This document shows, piece after piece, positions 55,845-63,966 of a DNA stretch of 64,000 nt. The notes beneath the pieces are model-generated. The model saw only the letters and a program-made list of their open reading frames with translations. It searched no databases and was not told the origin of the DNA. The stretch is from contig NZ_WXUB01000007.1 of assembly GCF_011799805.1 (NCBI RefSeq), positions 62,001 through 126,000 on the forward strand. The letters are read 5' to 3'. The position numbers were made by a program, and so were the translations under genes. This DNA is from Maribellus sediminis (GTDB lineage Bacteria; Bacteroidota; Bacteroidia; Bacteroidales; Prolixibacteraceae). The stretch's first letter is position 1. Every line of letters starts with the position of its first letter.

Positions 55845-56528
55845 TTAGTCTTCATCCAGATTTTCGAGTTCTTTAAGGGTGGTTTTCAGCTTCTTAATGT
55901 AGTTGCCGTATAATTTTCGAAACCCCCAGCGCAGAACCAGGAATATACCGCCAACGATTAGCGACAGTGCAATAATTCCAAGCACAACTACCAAAACAAG
56001 TTGCCGGGTATTTACATCGGCAAGTTCAGCGCCCGAATTTTCAAATTGTAATCTTCCTCCTTCGTAAACTCCGGAAACAAAGGCCAAACCAATGGCTACC
56101 ATAAATGTTGCCAGCGCGAGGTAAAACAAACGCTGGTACAATAACAGCGTTTCAATTATTTTTTTGAGGGTTTCGTGAAGTTCGCAAGTAACGTCGCAGG
56201 TACGTTTTACCCGGTAATATTTTATTACAAAGTACACAAATGTTGTTAGGATTAAGACATTGGAAAATACGCCCAGAAATACTAACCAATCAGGCATACT
56301 TACGCCTTGTGTCATATCTTTCAGTAATTGGGGCGACAGCAGGAAATCGTCGAAAGCAAATAGCAGGATGAGCACAAAAAGTACCGCAAAACCAATTTTG
56401 ATGTTGCGGTCAATCCGCTCGATCAGGCTTTTGGTCCTTTTGTGTAACATCTCCCGCAACTGAGTTTCATCCAACTCTTTTACGGCCGACATTTTTTCCC
56501 AGGTTTTTTTCAACTTGTCTAATTCCAT
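55845..56528 (-). CDS. Membrane protein cotranscribed with an ECF sigma factor
   Basis: 227 residues. A soluble N-terminus begins with MELDKLKKTWEKMSAVKELDE, a pattern common in proteins encoded directly after Bacteroidota ECF sigma genes; four membrane spans follow (IGFAVLFVLILLFAFDDFLL, WLVFLGVFSNVLILTTFVYFV, LFYLALATFMVAIGLAFVSG, LVLVVVLGIIALSLIVGGIFLVL), and an acidic C-terminal tail. It starts 4 bp after the sigma gene's stop. It may bind or regulate that sigma factor, although it has no classic zinc anti-sigma or FecR domain; this is inference from context. Confidence 0.8.
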   Translation of the reverse strand: MELDKLKKTWEKMSAVKELDETQLREMLHKRTKSLIERIDRNIKIGFAVLFVLILLFAFDDFLLSPQLLKDMTQGVSMPDWLVFLGVFSNVLILTTFVYFVIKYYRVKRTCDVTCELHETLKKIIETLLLYQRLFYLALATFMVAIGLAFVSGVYEGGRLQFENSGAELADVNTRQLVLVVVLGIIALSLIVGGIFLVLRWGFRKLYGNYIKKLKTTLKELENLDED

Positions 56529-56532
56529 ACTC

Positions 56533-57021
56533 TTATTCTTCAGTGTCCATCAATTTTTTCAGTTTCTTTTTTATCCGGTTCATTTTTACACGTACATAAT
56601 TTTGAGTGATCCCCGTTATCTCGGCAATCTCTTCGTACTTCTTATTCTCGAGAAACAACAGAACAATTGATTTTTCAACACCCGTCAGATGATTGACAGC
56701 CTTATGCAGGCTTTTTATCTGCTCCTCAACTTCGGCATCGTAGGTTTCGTCCTCAATCTGAAAATTCTCGAATGTCAATCGATTTTGGTCAGGTCTTCTT
56801 TTGCTCTTCTTAAATGTGGTGATGGCCGTATTCAGTGCCACTCTGTACATCCAGGTCGAAACCTTCGACTCTTTCCGGAATGTTGGAAATGAGCGCCATA
56901 ACTGGGCTACAATTTCCTGGAAAAGGTCATGACGATCTTCTTCGGTATCGCAATAAATATTGCAAACCTTGTGAACAATGCCCTGGTTCTTCTGAATTAT
57001 TTGTAAGAATTCCTTTTCCAA
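56533..57021 (-). CDS. ECF-type RNA polymerase sigma factor
   Basis: 162 residues. Region 2 (HDLFQEIVAQLWRSFPTFR and KVSTWMYRVALNTAITTFKK) binds core polymerase and the -10 element; region 4 (KSIVLLFLENKKYEEIAEITG then YVRVKMNRIKKKLKKLM) is the -35-binding helix-turn-helix. No region 1.1 or 3, as expected for the ECF class. It forms an operon with the following membrane protein (4-bp gap), which is probably its regulator. The target promoters cannot be read from this window. Confidence 0.93.
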   Translation of the reverse strand: MEKEFLQIIQKNQGIVHKVCNIYCDTEEDRHDLFQEIVAQLWRSFPTFRKESKVSTWMYRVALNTAITTFKKSKRRPDQNRLTFENFQIEDETYDAEVEEQIKSLHKAVNHLTGVEKSIVLLFLENKKYEEIAEITGITQNYVRVKMNRIKKKLKKLMDTEE

Positions 57022-57079
57022 AATCGGTTTATTAGTCTTTGATCGGGCGAAAAATTACAGGAGGCGAGGCTGGATCGAT

Positions 57080-57112
57080 AACTTTTCCAAAGTTAAGCAC
57101 CTTGGAAAAGTT
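57080..57112. terminator. 11-bp-stem hairpin between sigma and pseudouridine synthase genes
   Basis: AACTTTTCCAA (57080-57090) pairs perfectly with TTGGAAAAGTT (57102-57112). On the minus strand it sits 6 bp after the stop of the pseudouridine synthase gene and 58 bp before the sigma ATG. It lacks a strong U-run; the TTTGGAAAAGTT word recurs in Bacteroidota intergenic regions as far as I recall. Confidence 0.55.
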
Positions 57113-57118
57113 ACCAGA

Positions 57119-58075
57119 TTATAACATTTTCAGGAATTTCACTTCCTTCTCAGACAGGATACGCCATTTCCCGCGTGGCAGATTTTTCTTGGTAAGACCG
57201 GCAAAAAATACACGGTCGAGTTTTTTTACACGGTAACCAAAGTGTTCAAAAATCCGGCGAACGATGCGATTCTTTCCCGAATGAATTTCGATGCCTATTT
57301 CGGTTTTTGCCTCGCGATCGATGTAGCTAATCGCATCGGCAGCAATAAAACCATCCTCCAGTTCAATTCCTTCGGCAATGGCTTCAATGTGTGCTTTTAT
57401 CACCGGTTTATCAAGGGAAACCTGGTAGATTTTTTTCTTCTGATGACTGGGGTGAGTCAGCTTTTTCGATAGCTCGCCATCGTTGGTAAACAACAACAAA
57501 CCGGTTGTTTGTTTATCCAGGCGACCTACCGGATAGATGCGCTCTTCGCAGGCATCTTTTATCAGTTCCATCACCGTTCTTTCGGCATGCGGATCGTCGG
57601 TTGTCGTCACAAAATCCTTGGGTTTGTTCAACAAAAGGTATACTTTCTTTTCAGCCGAAAGTCGTCGCCCGTCGAAACGCACTTCATCGCCTGGCATCAC
57701 CCGGGTTCCCAACTGGGTCACCAGTTTACCATTGATGGTTACAAGGCCTGTTTCGATGTAGGTATCTGCTTCGCGTCGCGAGCAAACACCGGCGTTGGCA
57801 ATAAACCGATTCAGACGCATTCCTTCAGCAGGTGCACTTTCCTCCTTTTTGGCACGCACACGTTTTACAGCCGGTTTTGGCCGGTCTTTATCGAATCGTC
57901 GCTGGGGGGCAGCAGGTTGACTTGCTCCAAATTCTTTTCGGGGTGATTTCTTTTCAACAGGACGTGACTTCCCTGTTCTTTTACCCGTACCTTTTGATGT
58001 CACTCTTTTTGAAGGTCCGGCTGTTTCTTTTCTGCCACTTGCACCGCTTTTTCCGGTGCTGTTTCGTCTTTGCAT
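57119..58075 (-). CDS. rRNA pseudouridine synthase (RsuA/RluB family) with basic N-terminal extension
   Basis: 318 residues. The first 85 are disordered and rich in Lys, Arg and Pro (GKRTGKSRPVEKKSPRK and similar). Residues 86-150 form an S4 RNA-binding domain (MRLNRFIANAGVCSRREADT, GLVTINGKLV). The catalytic domain carries Asp in PVGRLDKQTTGLLLFTNDGEL and the RIVRRIFEHFGYRVKKLDRV end. It isomerises uridine in ribosomal RNA; the closest functional match is RluB (23S) by pattern, but position specificity is inference. The basic tail is an extra found in many Bacteroidota members and may bind RNA. Confidence 0.92.
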   Translation of the reverse strand: MQRRNSTGKSGASGRKETAGPSKRVTSKGTGKRTGKSRPVEKKSPRKEFGASQPAAPQRRFDKDRPKPAVKRVRAKKEESAPAEGMRLNRFIANAGVCSRREADTYIETGLVTINGKLVTQLGTRVMPGDEVRFDGRRLSAEKKVYLLLNKPKDFVTTTDDPHAERTVMELIKDACEERIYPVGRLDKQTTGLLLFTNDGELSKKLTHPSHQKKKIYQVSLDKPVIKAHIEAIAEGIELEDGFIAADAISYIDREAKTEIGIEIHSGKNRIVRRIFEHFGYRVKKLDRVFFAGLTKKNLPRGKWRILSEKEVKFLKML

Positions 58076-58174
58076 TTTTTAATTTATTTCTGCAAAGATC
58101 GATAAAAATTCCGATTTCAGATTTATTTAGGCCAAATCCCTTAATTTAGGTCGGAAATTAAATTTTTTAATGTT

Positions 58175-58945
58175 ATGCGATCACATGAAATAGACTACGA
58201 AATTAAAGGACACGATGTGCAATTGGTAGAAATAGAGCTCGATCCGGCAGAAACGGTAATTGCCGAAGCCGGCGCCATGTTGTACATGGAAGATGGTATT
58301 CAGTTTGAAGCCAAAATGGGCGACGGAAGCAATCCCGGCTCAGGATTTTTTGACAAATTATTGTCTGCCGGTTCACGCCTGATTACGGGAGAATCATTAT
58401 TCCTTACCCATTTCACCAACCAGGGCTGGGGAAAAAAACGCGTAGCTTTTTCTGCTCCTTATCCGGGAACGATCATTCCGTTAAACCTGCCTGATTTCGG
58501 TGGGCGGGTGATTGTGCAGAAAGACGCCTTTTTGTGTGCTGCACTCGGTACCAAAATATCCATTACTTTCAGTAAAAAACTGGGTGCCGGATTTTTTGGT
58601 GGCGAAGGTTTTATTCTTCAGCAACTTGATGGCGACGGAAAAGCATTTATCCATGCCGGAGGAACTGTGATTGAGAAACATTTGCACAACGAAACACTTC
58701 GGGTAGACACCGGTTGTATCGTTGGTTTTGAACCCTCGATTGAATACAGCATTGAACAGGCAGGAGGCTTGCGTTCGATGGTGTTTGGCGGCGAAGGAAT
58801 TTTCCTGGCAACTTTACGCGGAACCGGAAAAGTATGGCTCCAAAGTATGCCCATCCGAAAATTGATTGCTGAGCTCTCACCACGTGGAGGAAATACGCGG
58901 AAAGAAGGACGTTCCGGCATACTGGATCAACTTTTGGAAGGATAG
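58175..58945 (+). CDS. AIM24/TIGR00266 family protein
   Basis: 256 residues matching the TIGR00266/AIM24 double-layered beta-prism family from near the N-terminus: [68 protein letters not shown]-like [42 protein letters not shown], and [20 protein letters not shown]. Function is unknown in bacteria; the mitochondrial relative affects inner-membrane organisation. The gene is the only plus-strand gene between 47.6 kb and the last bases of the window. TAATTTAG at 58142-58149 may act as -7. Confidence 0.93.
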   Translation: MRSHEIDYEIKGHDVQLVEIELDPAETVIAEAGAMLYMEDGIQFEAKMGDGSNPGSGFFDKLLSAGSRLITGESLFLTHFTNQGWGKKRVAFSAPYPGTIIPLNLPDFGGRVIVQKDAFLCAALGTKISITFSKKLGAGFFGGEGFILQQLDGDGKAFIHAGGTVIEKHLHNETLRVDTGCIVGFEPSIEYSIEQAGGLRSMVFGGEGIFLATLRGTGKVWLQSMPIRKLIAELSPRGGNTRKEGRSGILDQLLEG

Positions 58946-58959
58946 ATTTAGTGATCAGT

Positions 58960-59000
58960 GTTCAGTCGCAGTGATCAGAAAAAGAATCCTGCGACTGAAC
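58960..59000 (+). terminator. Hairpin after the AIM24-family gene
   Basis: GTTCAGTCGCAG (58960-58971) pairs exactly with CTGCGACTGAAC (58989-59000), 12 bp with a 17-nt loop, 14 bp after the stop. It could terminate the plus-strand gene and, from the other side, the XRE gene. Confidence 0.6.
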
Positions 59001-59036
59001 GCTTTCCTAAATAACTCCCAGTCAATTTATTCTATT

Positions 59037-59636
59037 TTATCGGACGATTTTTACAAGTGGAAAGTATCTTACTTCTTTCTCATCATTTATTCGCATGGTA
59101 TTCGTTACAATTTGAATAATATTATACAGATATAATCCTCCGATAGCAAGTAGCTTGTAAACAGGATTTCCTACCACAGAAAGAGAAATATCGCCTGATT
59201 GGTTTATCCGGTAGTATGCACTTGCTATAAAGTAGATGTACACCAACAACAACACGACGACCCACAGAATCTGAAAATTGAGAATACTTTTAGCCAGTTT
59301 ATCCAAATCCCTTACTTTGCCTTTTTTGCTAATCCAGATGACCATTGGAATAATAATTCCGAGCAAGGGAAATACGATAAATCCCAACGCCGATAAATTC
59401 AGTGTCATCAATGCACTTTTATCTTCGGTCAGCTTCCAGTCGCTCAAATTTTCCGGAGCTGTATCAAGGGCTTCAGCAAGCCGAACGAGTGTATCTCCGC
59501 GTGGCTCTGTTTCACCATTTTCAATGCGTTGAACAGTTCTTAAACTAACGCCCGATTTTTCCGCCAGTAACTCCTGTGAAATTCCTTTTCTGTTGCGTAA
59601 CTCTTTAATGTTTTTCGCCAGATTTTGATTACTCAT
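59037..59636 (-). CDS. XRE-family regulator fused to a membrane domain
   Basis: 199 residues. Residues 1-62 form an XRE helix-turn-helix (NIKELRNRKGISQELLAEKS, then GVSLRTVQRIENGETEPRGD). The rest is a DUF4870-like membrane domain with three spans (SALGFIVFPLLGIIIPMVIW, ILNFQILWVVVLLLVYIYFI, LLAIGGLYLYNIIQIVTN), including the LNFQI motif typical of DUF4870. This makes a membrane-tethered transcription regulator. Three direct repeats lie upstream in its promoter and could be its own operator (inference). It sits between the AIM24 gene and dgt, bracketed by a dgt-like 3' relic. Confidence 0.88.
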   Translation of the reverse strand: MSNQNLAKNIKELRNRKGISQELLAEKSGVSLRTVQRIENGETEPRGDTLVRLAEALDTAPENLSDWKLTEDKSALMTLNLSALGFIVFPLLGIIIPMVIWISKKGKVRDLDKLAKSILNFQILWVVVLLLVYIYFIASAYYRINQSGDISLSVVGNPVYKLLAIGGLYLYNIIQIVTNTMRINDEKEVRYFPLVKIVR

Positions 59637-59661
59637 TTTTCAAGTTTTTAAATTGTACCGG

Positions 59662-59720
59662 CAAAATTATTTTGAGTATGTATTGTTGATAGCGTCATGC
59701 TTGCGTCATTATTACGTCAT
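59662..59720 (-). promoter_or_regulatory. Promoter with three 11-bp-spaced GCGTCAT direct repeats before the XRE gene
   Basis: On the minus strand TAATTTTG (59669-59662) matches the -7 consensus 26 bp before the ATG, with no TTG at the -33 position. Instead GCGTCAT (59692-59698), GCGTCAT (59703-59709) and ACGTCAT (59714-59720) lie upstream at exactly 11-bp spacing, one helical turn. This is the layout of an activator-dependent promoter. Confidence 0.65.
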
Positions 59721-59794
59721 CAATGTCCGGACTCCCAAACCTCAATTTTGGAATGGTTAATATTGAAAACTGCTACTGAAAACTGATCACTTTC

Positions 59795-61141
59795 CTAAAC
59801 CACTCCCGGCAAACTTATTCCTTTGATTTTTCGGTAGAGATCGAGTGCGAAAACATCGGTCATTCCGGCCACAAAATCAACTACCGACTGAATTTTGTGA
59901 TACGTTGTTTCTTCCGTGCTTATATATTGTTCGGGTAACAACGACAGGATTTTTTTGCTGTATTTGTCTTGTGGATTCATCATGGCGTCCACAAACTCTT
60001 CGAGCAGGGTACCGATGATTTTATAACCTGCAATCTCGATTTCAACCACCGAACGTGAAGCATAAACTTCCCGGAACGAAATTTCCTGAACAGTTTTCAT
60101 GGCTTCTGCAGGAACATCAGCCAGCCGGTCGATCAAACTTCCCTTGAACTCGCCGGCCATTATTTCAGACTCATTTTCTTCAAAAATCCGAATGCTTTCG
60201 TAAATAAGCTTCCCGATAACACCGGCCCGCAGATAACTAATCTGTTCGTTTTTATCGGTTACTTTTCCAAGGGTATCTTCAATGCGTTTAAGCGTTTTTG
60301 CTTCAGCCTGATTATCGTAAAAATCGAGAAACAGCTTTTTTATCCGGTCGTAACTTAATATCCCCAGTTTGAACGCATCTTCCAGGTCCATGATCTGGTA
60401 GCAAATATCGTCGGCAGCCTCCACCAGGTATACCAGCGGATGGCGGCAAAAACTACCGTCTTCCTTTTTCCTGATCCCCAATGCTTCGGCAATGCGCTGA
60501 TAATTGTTCTTGTCCGACTGAAAAAAACCAAACTTTTGTTTCGTGGCCTGAACCGATTCGAAAGGATACTTCACAATACTCGCCAGGCTTGAATAAGTCA
60601 GTGCATAACCACCGCTTCGCTTTCCGTTAAACTGATGTGTCAATGTTCTAAAGGCATTGGCATTACCGTCAAAATGCGTAAAATCCTTCCATTCTCCTGC
60701 GCTTAATTCTGCTTCGAAACGTTTGCCATTTCCTTTTAAAAAAAAGTTGGCGATGGCGGCTTCTCCCGAATGTCCGAAAGGCGGATTTCCCATGTCGTGT
60801 GCCAGACAGGCGGTGGAAACAATGGTTCCGATTTCCTGGATAAACGGATTGTCGGGATTACGAGGCGCCAGCTTTTCTGCCAGCAGATTTCCGAGCGAAC
60901 GTCCAACACTGGCCACTTCCAGGCTATGTGTCAGCCGGTTGTGTACAAAAATGTGTTCGGGCAAAGGAAATACCTGGGTTTTGTTTTGCATCCTGCGGAA
61001 AGGCGACGAAAAAATGATCCGGTCGTAATCGCGCTGAAATTGTGTGCGGTCTTCGTGCGAAGCTAACGACTGGTGGTCTTCCATGCCCAGCCTTTTTGTA
61101 GAAATCAGTTTATCCCAATTCATGCTAAAAGTTTGTTCCAC
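59795..61141 (-). CDS. dgt: Deoxyguanosinetriphosphate triphosphohydrolase-like protein
   Basis: 448 residues of the dGTPase subgroup of the HD superfamily, which hydrolyses dNTPs to nucleoside and tripolyphosphate. The metal ligands are present: His in VHNRLTHSLEVASVGRSLG, His-Asp in ACLAHDMGNPPFGHSGEAAI, and Asp in VEAADDICYQIMDLEDAF. N-terminal RTQFQRDYDRIIFSSPFRRM is characteristic of Dgt. Length fits the bacterial Dgt-like group of about 440 residues. A decayed copy of its last codons and flank lies about 0.8 kb downstream, beyond the XRE gene. Confidence 0.94.
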   Translation of the reverse strand: MEQTFSMNWDKLISTKRLGMEDHQSLASHEDRTQFQRDYDRIIFSSPFRRMQNKTQVFPLPEHIFVHNRLTHSLEVASVGRSLGNLLAEKLAPRNPDNPFIQEIGTIVSTACLAHDMGNPPFGHSGEAAIANFFLKGNGKRFEAELSAGEWKDFTHFDGNANAFRTLTHQFNGKRSGGYALTYSSLASIVKYPFESVQATKQKFGFFQSDKNNYQRIAEALGIRKKEDGSFCRHPLVYLVEAADDICYQIMDLEDAFKLGILSYDRIKKLFLDFYDNQAEAKTLKRIEDTLGKVTDKNEQISYLRAGVIGKLIYESIRIFEENESEIMAGEFKGSLIDRLADVPAEAMKTVQEISFREVYASRSVVEIEIAGYKIIGTLLEEFVDAMMNPQDKYSKKILSLLPEQYISTEETTYHKIQSVVDFVAGMTDVFALDLYRKIKGISLPGVV

Positions 61142-61203
61142 GAAAATAAATGAATTCTTCGAGCCCGAAAGAACAAAGCAGAATAATTAAAGTGAACACC
61201 CGG

Positions 61204-62670
61204 TTAATCGCGCCAGAAAGTGCGTGAGAATATGACTAAAACAGCATAGATTTCCAGTCGACCGATCAACATCAGAAAAGTAAGGAAATACTTAGCACCG
61301 CCGGGCAAATGCAGGAAGTTGCTTACCGGGCCTACCGTACCAAATCCCGGACCGATTCCGGCCATGCTGGTGGCTACAGCACCAAAAGAAGTAGGCAGAT
61401 CGCGGGTCCAGAACATCATGATGATGGTACCAATAAACAGGAACATGTAGTACACGAAAATATAGGTCATTATCTGACGCAGGAACTCATCCTTAATACT
61501 TTGTTTATTGTAACGAATTATCGTTACCCGGTTCGGATAAAGAATTTCGAGGAAAGTCTGTTTTAATCGTTTGTAAGCAATCACATGCCGAATAACTTTA
61601 ACACCGCCACCCGTCGATCCGGCCGAAGCACCGATCAGCATCAGCAAAACGATTAACCCAATGGCCTGCTCGGGCCACTGCAGATAATCGGCTGTTGCAA
61701 AACCTGTTGCGGTAATGATCGACACTACTTGGAAAAAAGCGTTTCGCATCGAGTGCTCGAACTTGTACTCCGGATGCTGGTAAAACAAAATAAGGCTCAG
61801 CGCAACAGTAATTATAAAAATAACTGCAAGGTAAACCCTGAATTCCTCGTTTCGGAAAGCGTCCCTGATCCGGCCTTTGATCATTAGAAAGTGTACCGCA
61901 AAATTGGTCCCCGACAATAACATAAACAGGATGATCACATACTGGATATAAGGAGAATACCCGGCGATGCTGTCGTTTTTTGTTGAGAAACCTCCGGTTG
62001 CTACCGTTGCAAAAGCATGGCAAACACTATCAAAAAGCGGCATGCCGCCAAGAACCAGCATTATTACTTCCACCGCAGTCAGCCCCAGGTAAATAAACCA
62101 AAGGTTACGGGCCACTTTTGTAATTCGCGTTGAAATACGGTCGTTATCCAAACTTGAAGCTTCGGAATAAAACAGGTAAATCCCGTGTATTTTCAGAAAA
62201 GGCATAATAGCGATCACCAGCACAATAATTCCCATACCACCAATCCAGTGTGTTTCGGCACGCCAGAACAGTACACTTTTGGGCAGGGCTTCAATATCGG
62301 CAAGAATAGAAGAACCCGTTGTTGTAAAACCGGAGAACGATTCGAAAAAAGCATTGGTAAACGTCGGTATACTTCCTGTTAACAGGTATGGGATAGTGCC
62401 AACAAGCCCCATGACAATCCACCCCAGACTAACAATGATAAAACTTTCGCGGATATTTGGCTCCTGGTGTCGCGTTTTATGAGTCAGTACATTCAGCAGA
62501 ATTCCGCTTACAGCAGTTATACCGAATGCCAGCAACATTTTATGCGCAACTGTTTCGCGGTAATAGTACGAAAGGATGACGGCGATCAGCATAAAAATGC
62601 TTTCGAAAACCATTACAATTGAAACAAAATGAATCAGGAGTACGCTATTTATTTTTGATTTGTTCATCAT
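61204..62670 (-). CDS. trkH: TrkH-family potassium uptake protein
   Basis: 488 residues, about ten to twelve membrane spans forming four pore loops. The filter-region motifs are visible (ESFSGFTTTGSSILAD, HAFATVATGGFSTKNDS, VSIITATGFATADY, SMAGIGPGFGTVGPVSNF). It is the membrane channel of the Trk K+ uptake system. TrkA, the nucleotide-gating partner, is commonly beside it but is not seen here. A GCGGG/CCCGC hairpin lies directly before the ATG. Followed by dgt on the same strand after 62 bp. Confidence 0.94.
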   Translation of the reverse strand: MMNKSKINSVLLIHFVSIVMVFESIFMLIAVILSYYYRETVAHKMLLAFGITAVSGILLNVLTHKTRHQEPNIRESFIIVSLGWIVMGLVGTIPYLLTGSIPTFTNAFFESFSGFTTTGSSILADIEALPKSVLFWRAETHWIGGMGIIVLVIAIMPFLKIHGIYLFYSEASSLDNDRISTRITKVARNLWFIYLGLTAVEVIMLVLGGMPLFDSVCHAFATVATGGFSTKNDSIAGYSPYIQYVIILFMLLSGTNFAVHFLMIKGRIRDAFRNEEFRVYLAVIFIITVALSLILFYQHPEYKFEHSMRNAFFQVVSIITATGFATADYLQWPEQAIGLIVLLMLIGASAGSTGGGVKVIRHVIAYKRLKQTFLEILYPNRVTIIRYNKQSIKDEFLRQIMTYIFVYYMFLFIGTIIMMFWTRDLPTSFGAVATSMAGIGPGFGTVGPVSNFLHLPGGAKYFLTFLMLIGRLEIYAVLVIFSRTFWRD

Positions 62671-62765
62671 ATAACGCGGGAATTACCCGCTTCAATTCAG
62701 TGTTTTTTACAAATAACTGAAACGACAAAATTGAATTCTAAAATCCTAATTTACGAAACCTATCG

Positions 62766-63095
62766 TTATGCAGAAACAGGTGGAGGCAGGTTCGTGTAGA
62801 ATATTGGTACCGGACATTGCTTAAAACAATCCGTTAAATCGGGTATTCCGTGCAAATTGGTATTCCTGTTGTTGAAAAGAGTAGAAAAAAGATCGGAGAA
62901 ACCATAAACATCAAACCTGTCATCCTCGTTTTCGCAGGCACTCAGCATTTCAAGATCGGCAGAAAAAGCCAACTCCTGCATGTACTGCTCACATTCAATG
63001 CCGTTTGTTTCAAAAGACAAAGGCGCTACCTGGGTACCGGCATTCAAAAACACGGCCGAAACGAGGCTAAAAAATAATATGAAGATTTTACTCAA
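62766..63095 (-). CDS. Small exported acidic protein, unknown function
   Basis: 109 residues starting with TTG at 63095; an in-frame TGA lies four codons upstream and no ATG is available, while an excellent promoter sits just upstream, so the TTG start is the best reading. Signal peptide MSKIFILFFSLVSAVFLNAG; the mature part has four Cys (IECEQY, SACENE, DCFKQCPVP) and ends with a Pro-rich NLPPPVSA. I do not recognise a family. Same strand as trkH, 95 bp upstream of it. Confidence 0.68.
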   Translation of the reverse strand: MSKIFILFFSLVSAVFLNAGTQVAPLSFETNGIECEQYMQELAFSADLEMLSACENEDDRFDVYGFSDLFSTLFNNRNTNLHGIPDLTDCFKQCPVPIFYTNLPPPVSA

Positions 63096-63120
63096 TGCTT
63101 TCGATCAATTTTCCCGCGAA

Positions 63121-63151
63121 CAAAAGTAACACCTCTTCGCTTTCACTGCAA
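63121..63151 (-). promoter_or_regulatory. Promoter of the small exported protein gene
   Basis: On the minus strand TTG (63151-63149), 20 bp, then TACTTTTG (63128-63121): a near-ideal Bacteroidota promoter, about 26 bp before the TTG start at 63095. It supports the reality of this short gene. Confidence 0.7.
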
Positions 63152-63226
63152 TTTTTGACGCCCAAAGTAAAGGTGTTTTGAGGATTTATTAATCATTGTC
63201 TCTTAAACTGCAGACAATCAAAGGCA

Positions 63227-63925
63227 TTACAAGGTGTAGGTTGAATATTTCCGTACCTGACGCGAAAGTTCTTTTGCCTGATTGTCAGTCACCTCATCCA
63301 AACGACTCCAGAATTTGGCACTGTGGTCTTTTATTTCGGTGTGTACCAGCTCGTGCAACAAAATGTAATCGATGAGTTTATCGGGTAATTTCATCATTTG
63401 CAGGTTTAAGCTGATGTTATTTTGCGACGAACAGCTTCCCCAGTTTCTCCGATTATCACGAATGGTAACTCTCTGAAAAGCAAAACCATGTTTTTCGGCC
63501 AATGATTTCAAACGACCTGGCAAAATTTGTTTGGCTTCAAAACGGTAAACTTCAGTCAGGCACTTTTCGATGTAGGCTTGTGCGTCTTCAGCATCAAAAT
63601 CGGGCACCCAGATTGTAAGTTCCCTGCCCATTTTACTTACCCTGTTAGCCGGACCATTGGCAAACGTAATCGAATAAATTTTACTCTTGATCACCGTACC
63701 GGCATCCACCCGCGTTTTTCGCTCCTCCATTTTGCCCTGTTGCTGCCTTATCCACTCCTGATTTTCGAGAAGAAAGTTGAGTACTCTCTTTTTTGAAACA
63801 TAATAAGGGAAGGAAACCCGCACAGTTTTATCGGGCTTTACACTTAATTTTATATTTTTAGAACGGCGATTCTTTGAAAAAGTCACCATTCCAATAGCTT
63901 TTAAGTGAACTACTTGTTCCGGCAT
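63227..63925 (-). CDS. YgjP-like (M48/DUF45) zinc metallopeptidase
   Basis: 232 residues of the YgjP/WLM-type group. The zinc site HELVH is followed by TEIKDHSAKFWSRLDEV, matching the HELAHLxxxxHSxxFW signature. Upstream GNWGSCSSQNNISLNLQMMKL (shortened: NWGSCSS) and the N-terminal beta-rich region (KNIKLSVKPDKTVRVSFPYY) are typical of the family. It is probably cytoplasmic; proteins of this group are thought to be metalloproteases, some linked to nucleases, but substrate is unknown. A -7-like TATATTTG lies at 63960-63953 on the minus strand. Confidence 0.9.
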   Translation of the reverse strand: MPEQVVHLKAIGMVTFSKNRRSKNIKLSVKPDKTVRVSFPYYVSKKRVLNFLLENQEWIRQQQGKMEERKTRVDAGTVIKSKIYSITFANGPANRVSKMGRELTIWVPDFDAEDAQAYIEKCLTEVYRFEAKQILPGRLKSLAEKHGFAFQRVTIRDNRRNWGSCSSQNNISLNLQMMKLPDKLIDYILLHELVHTEIKDHSAKFWSRLDEVTDNQAKELSRQVRKYSTYTL

Positions 63926-63966
63926 GTGTTATTGAATATTGATAACAAAGACCAAATATATCAAAC

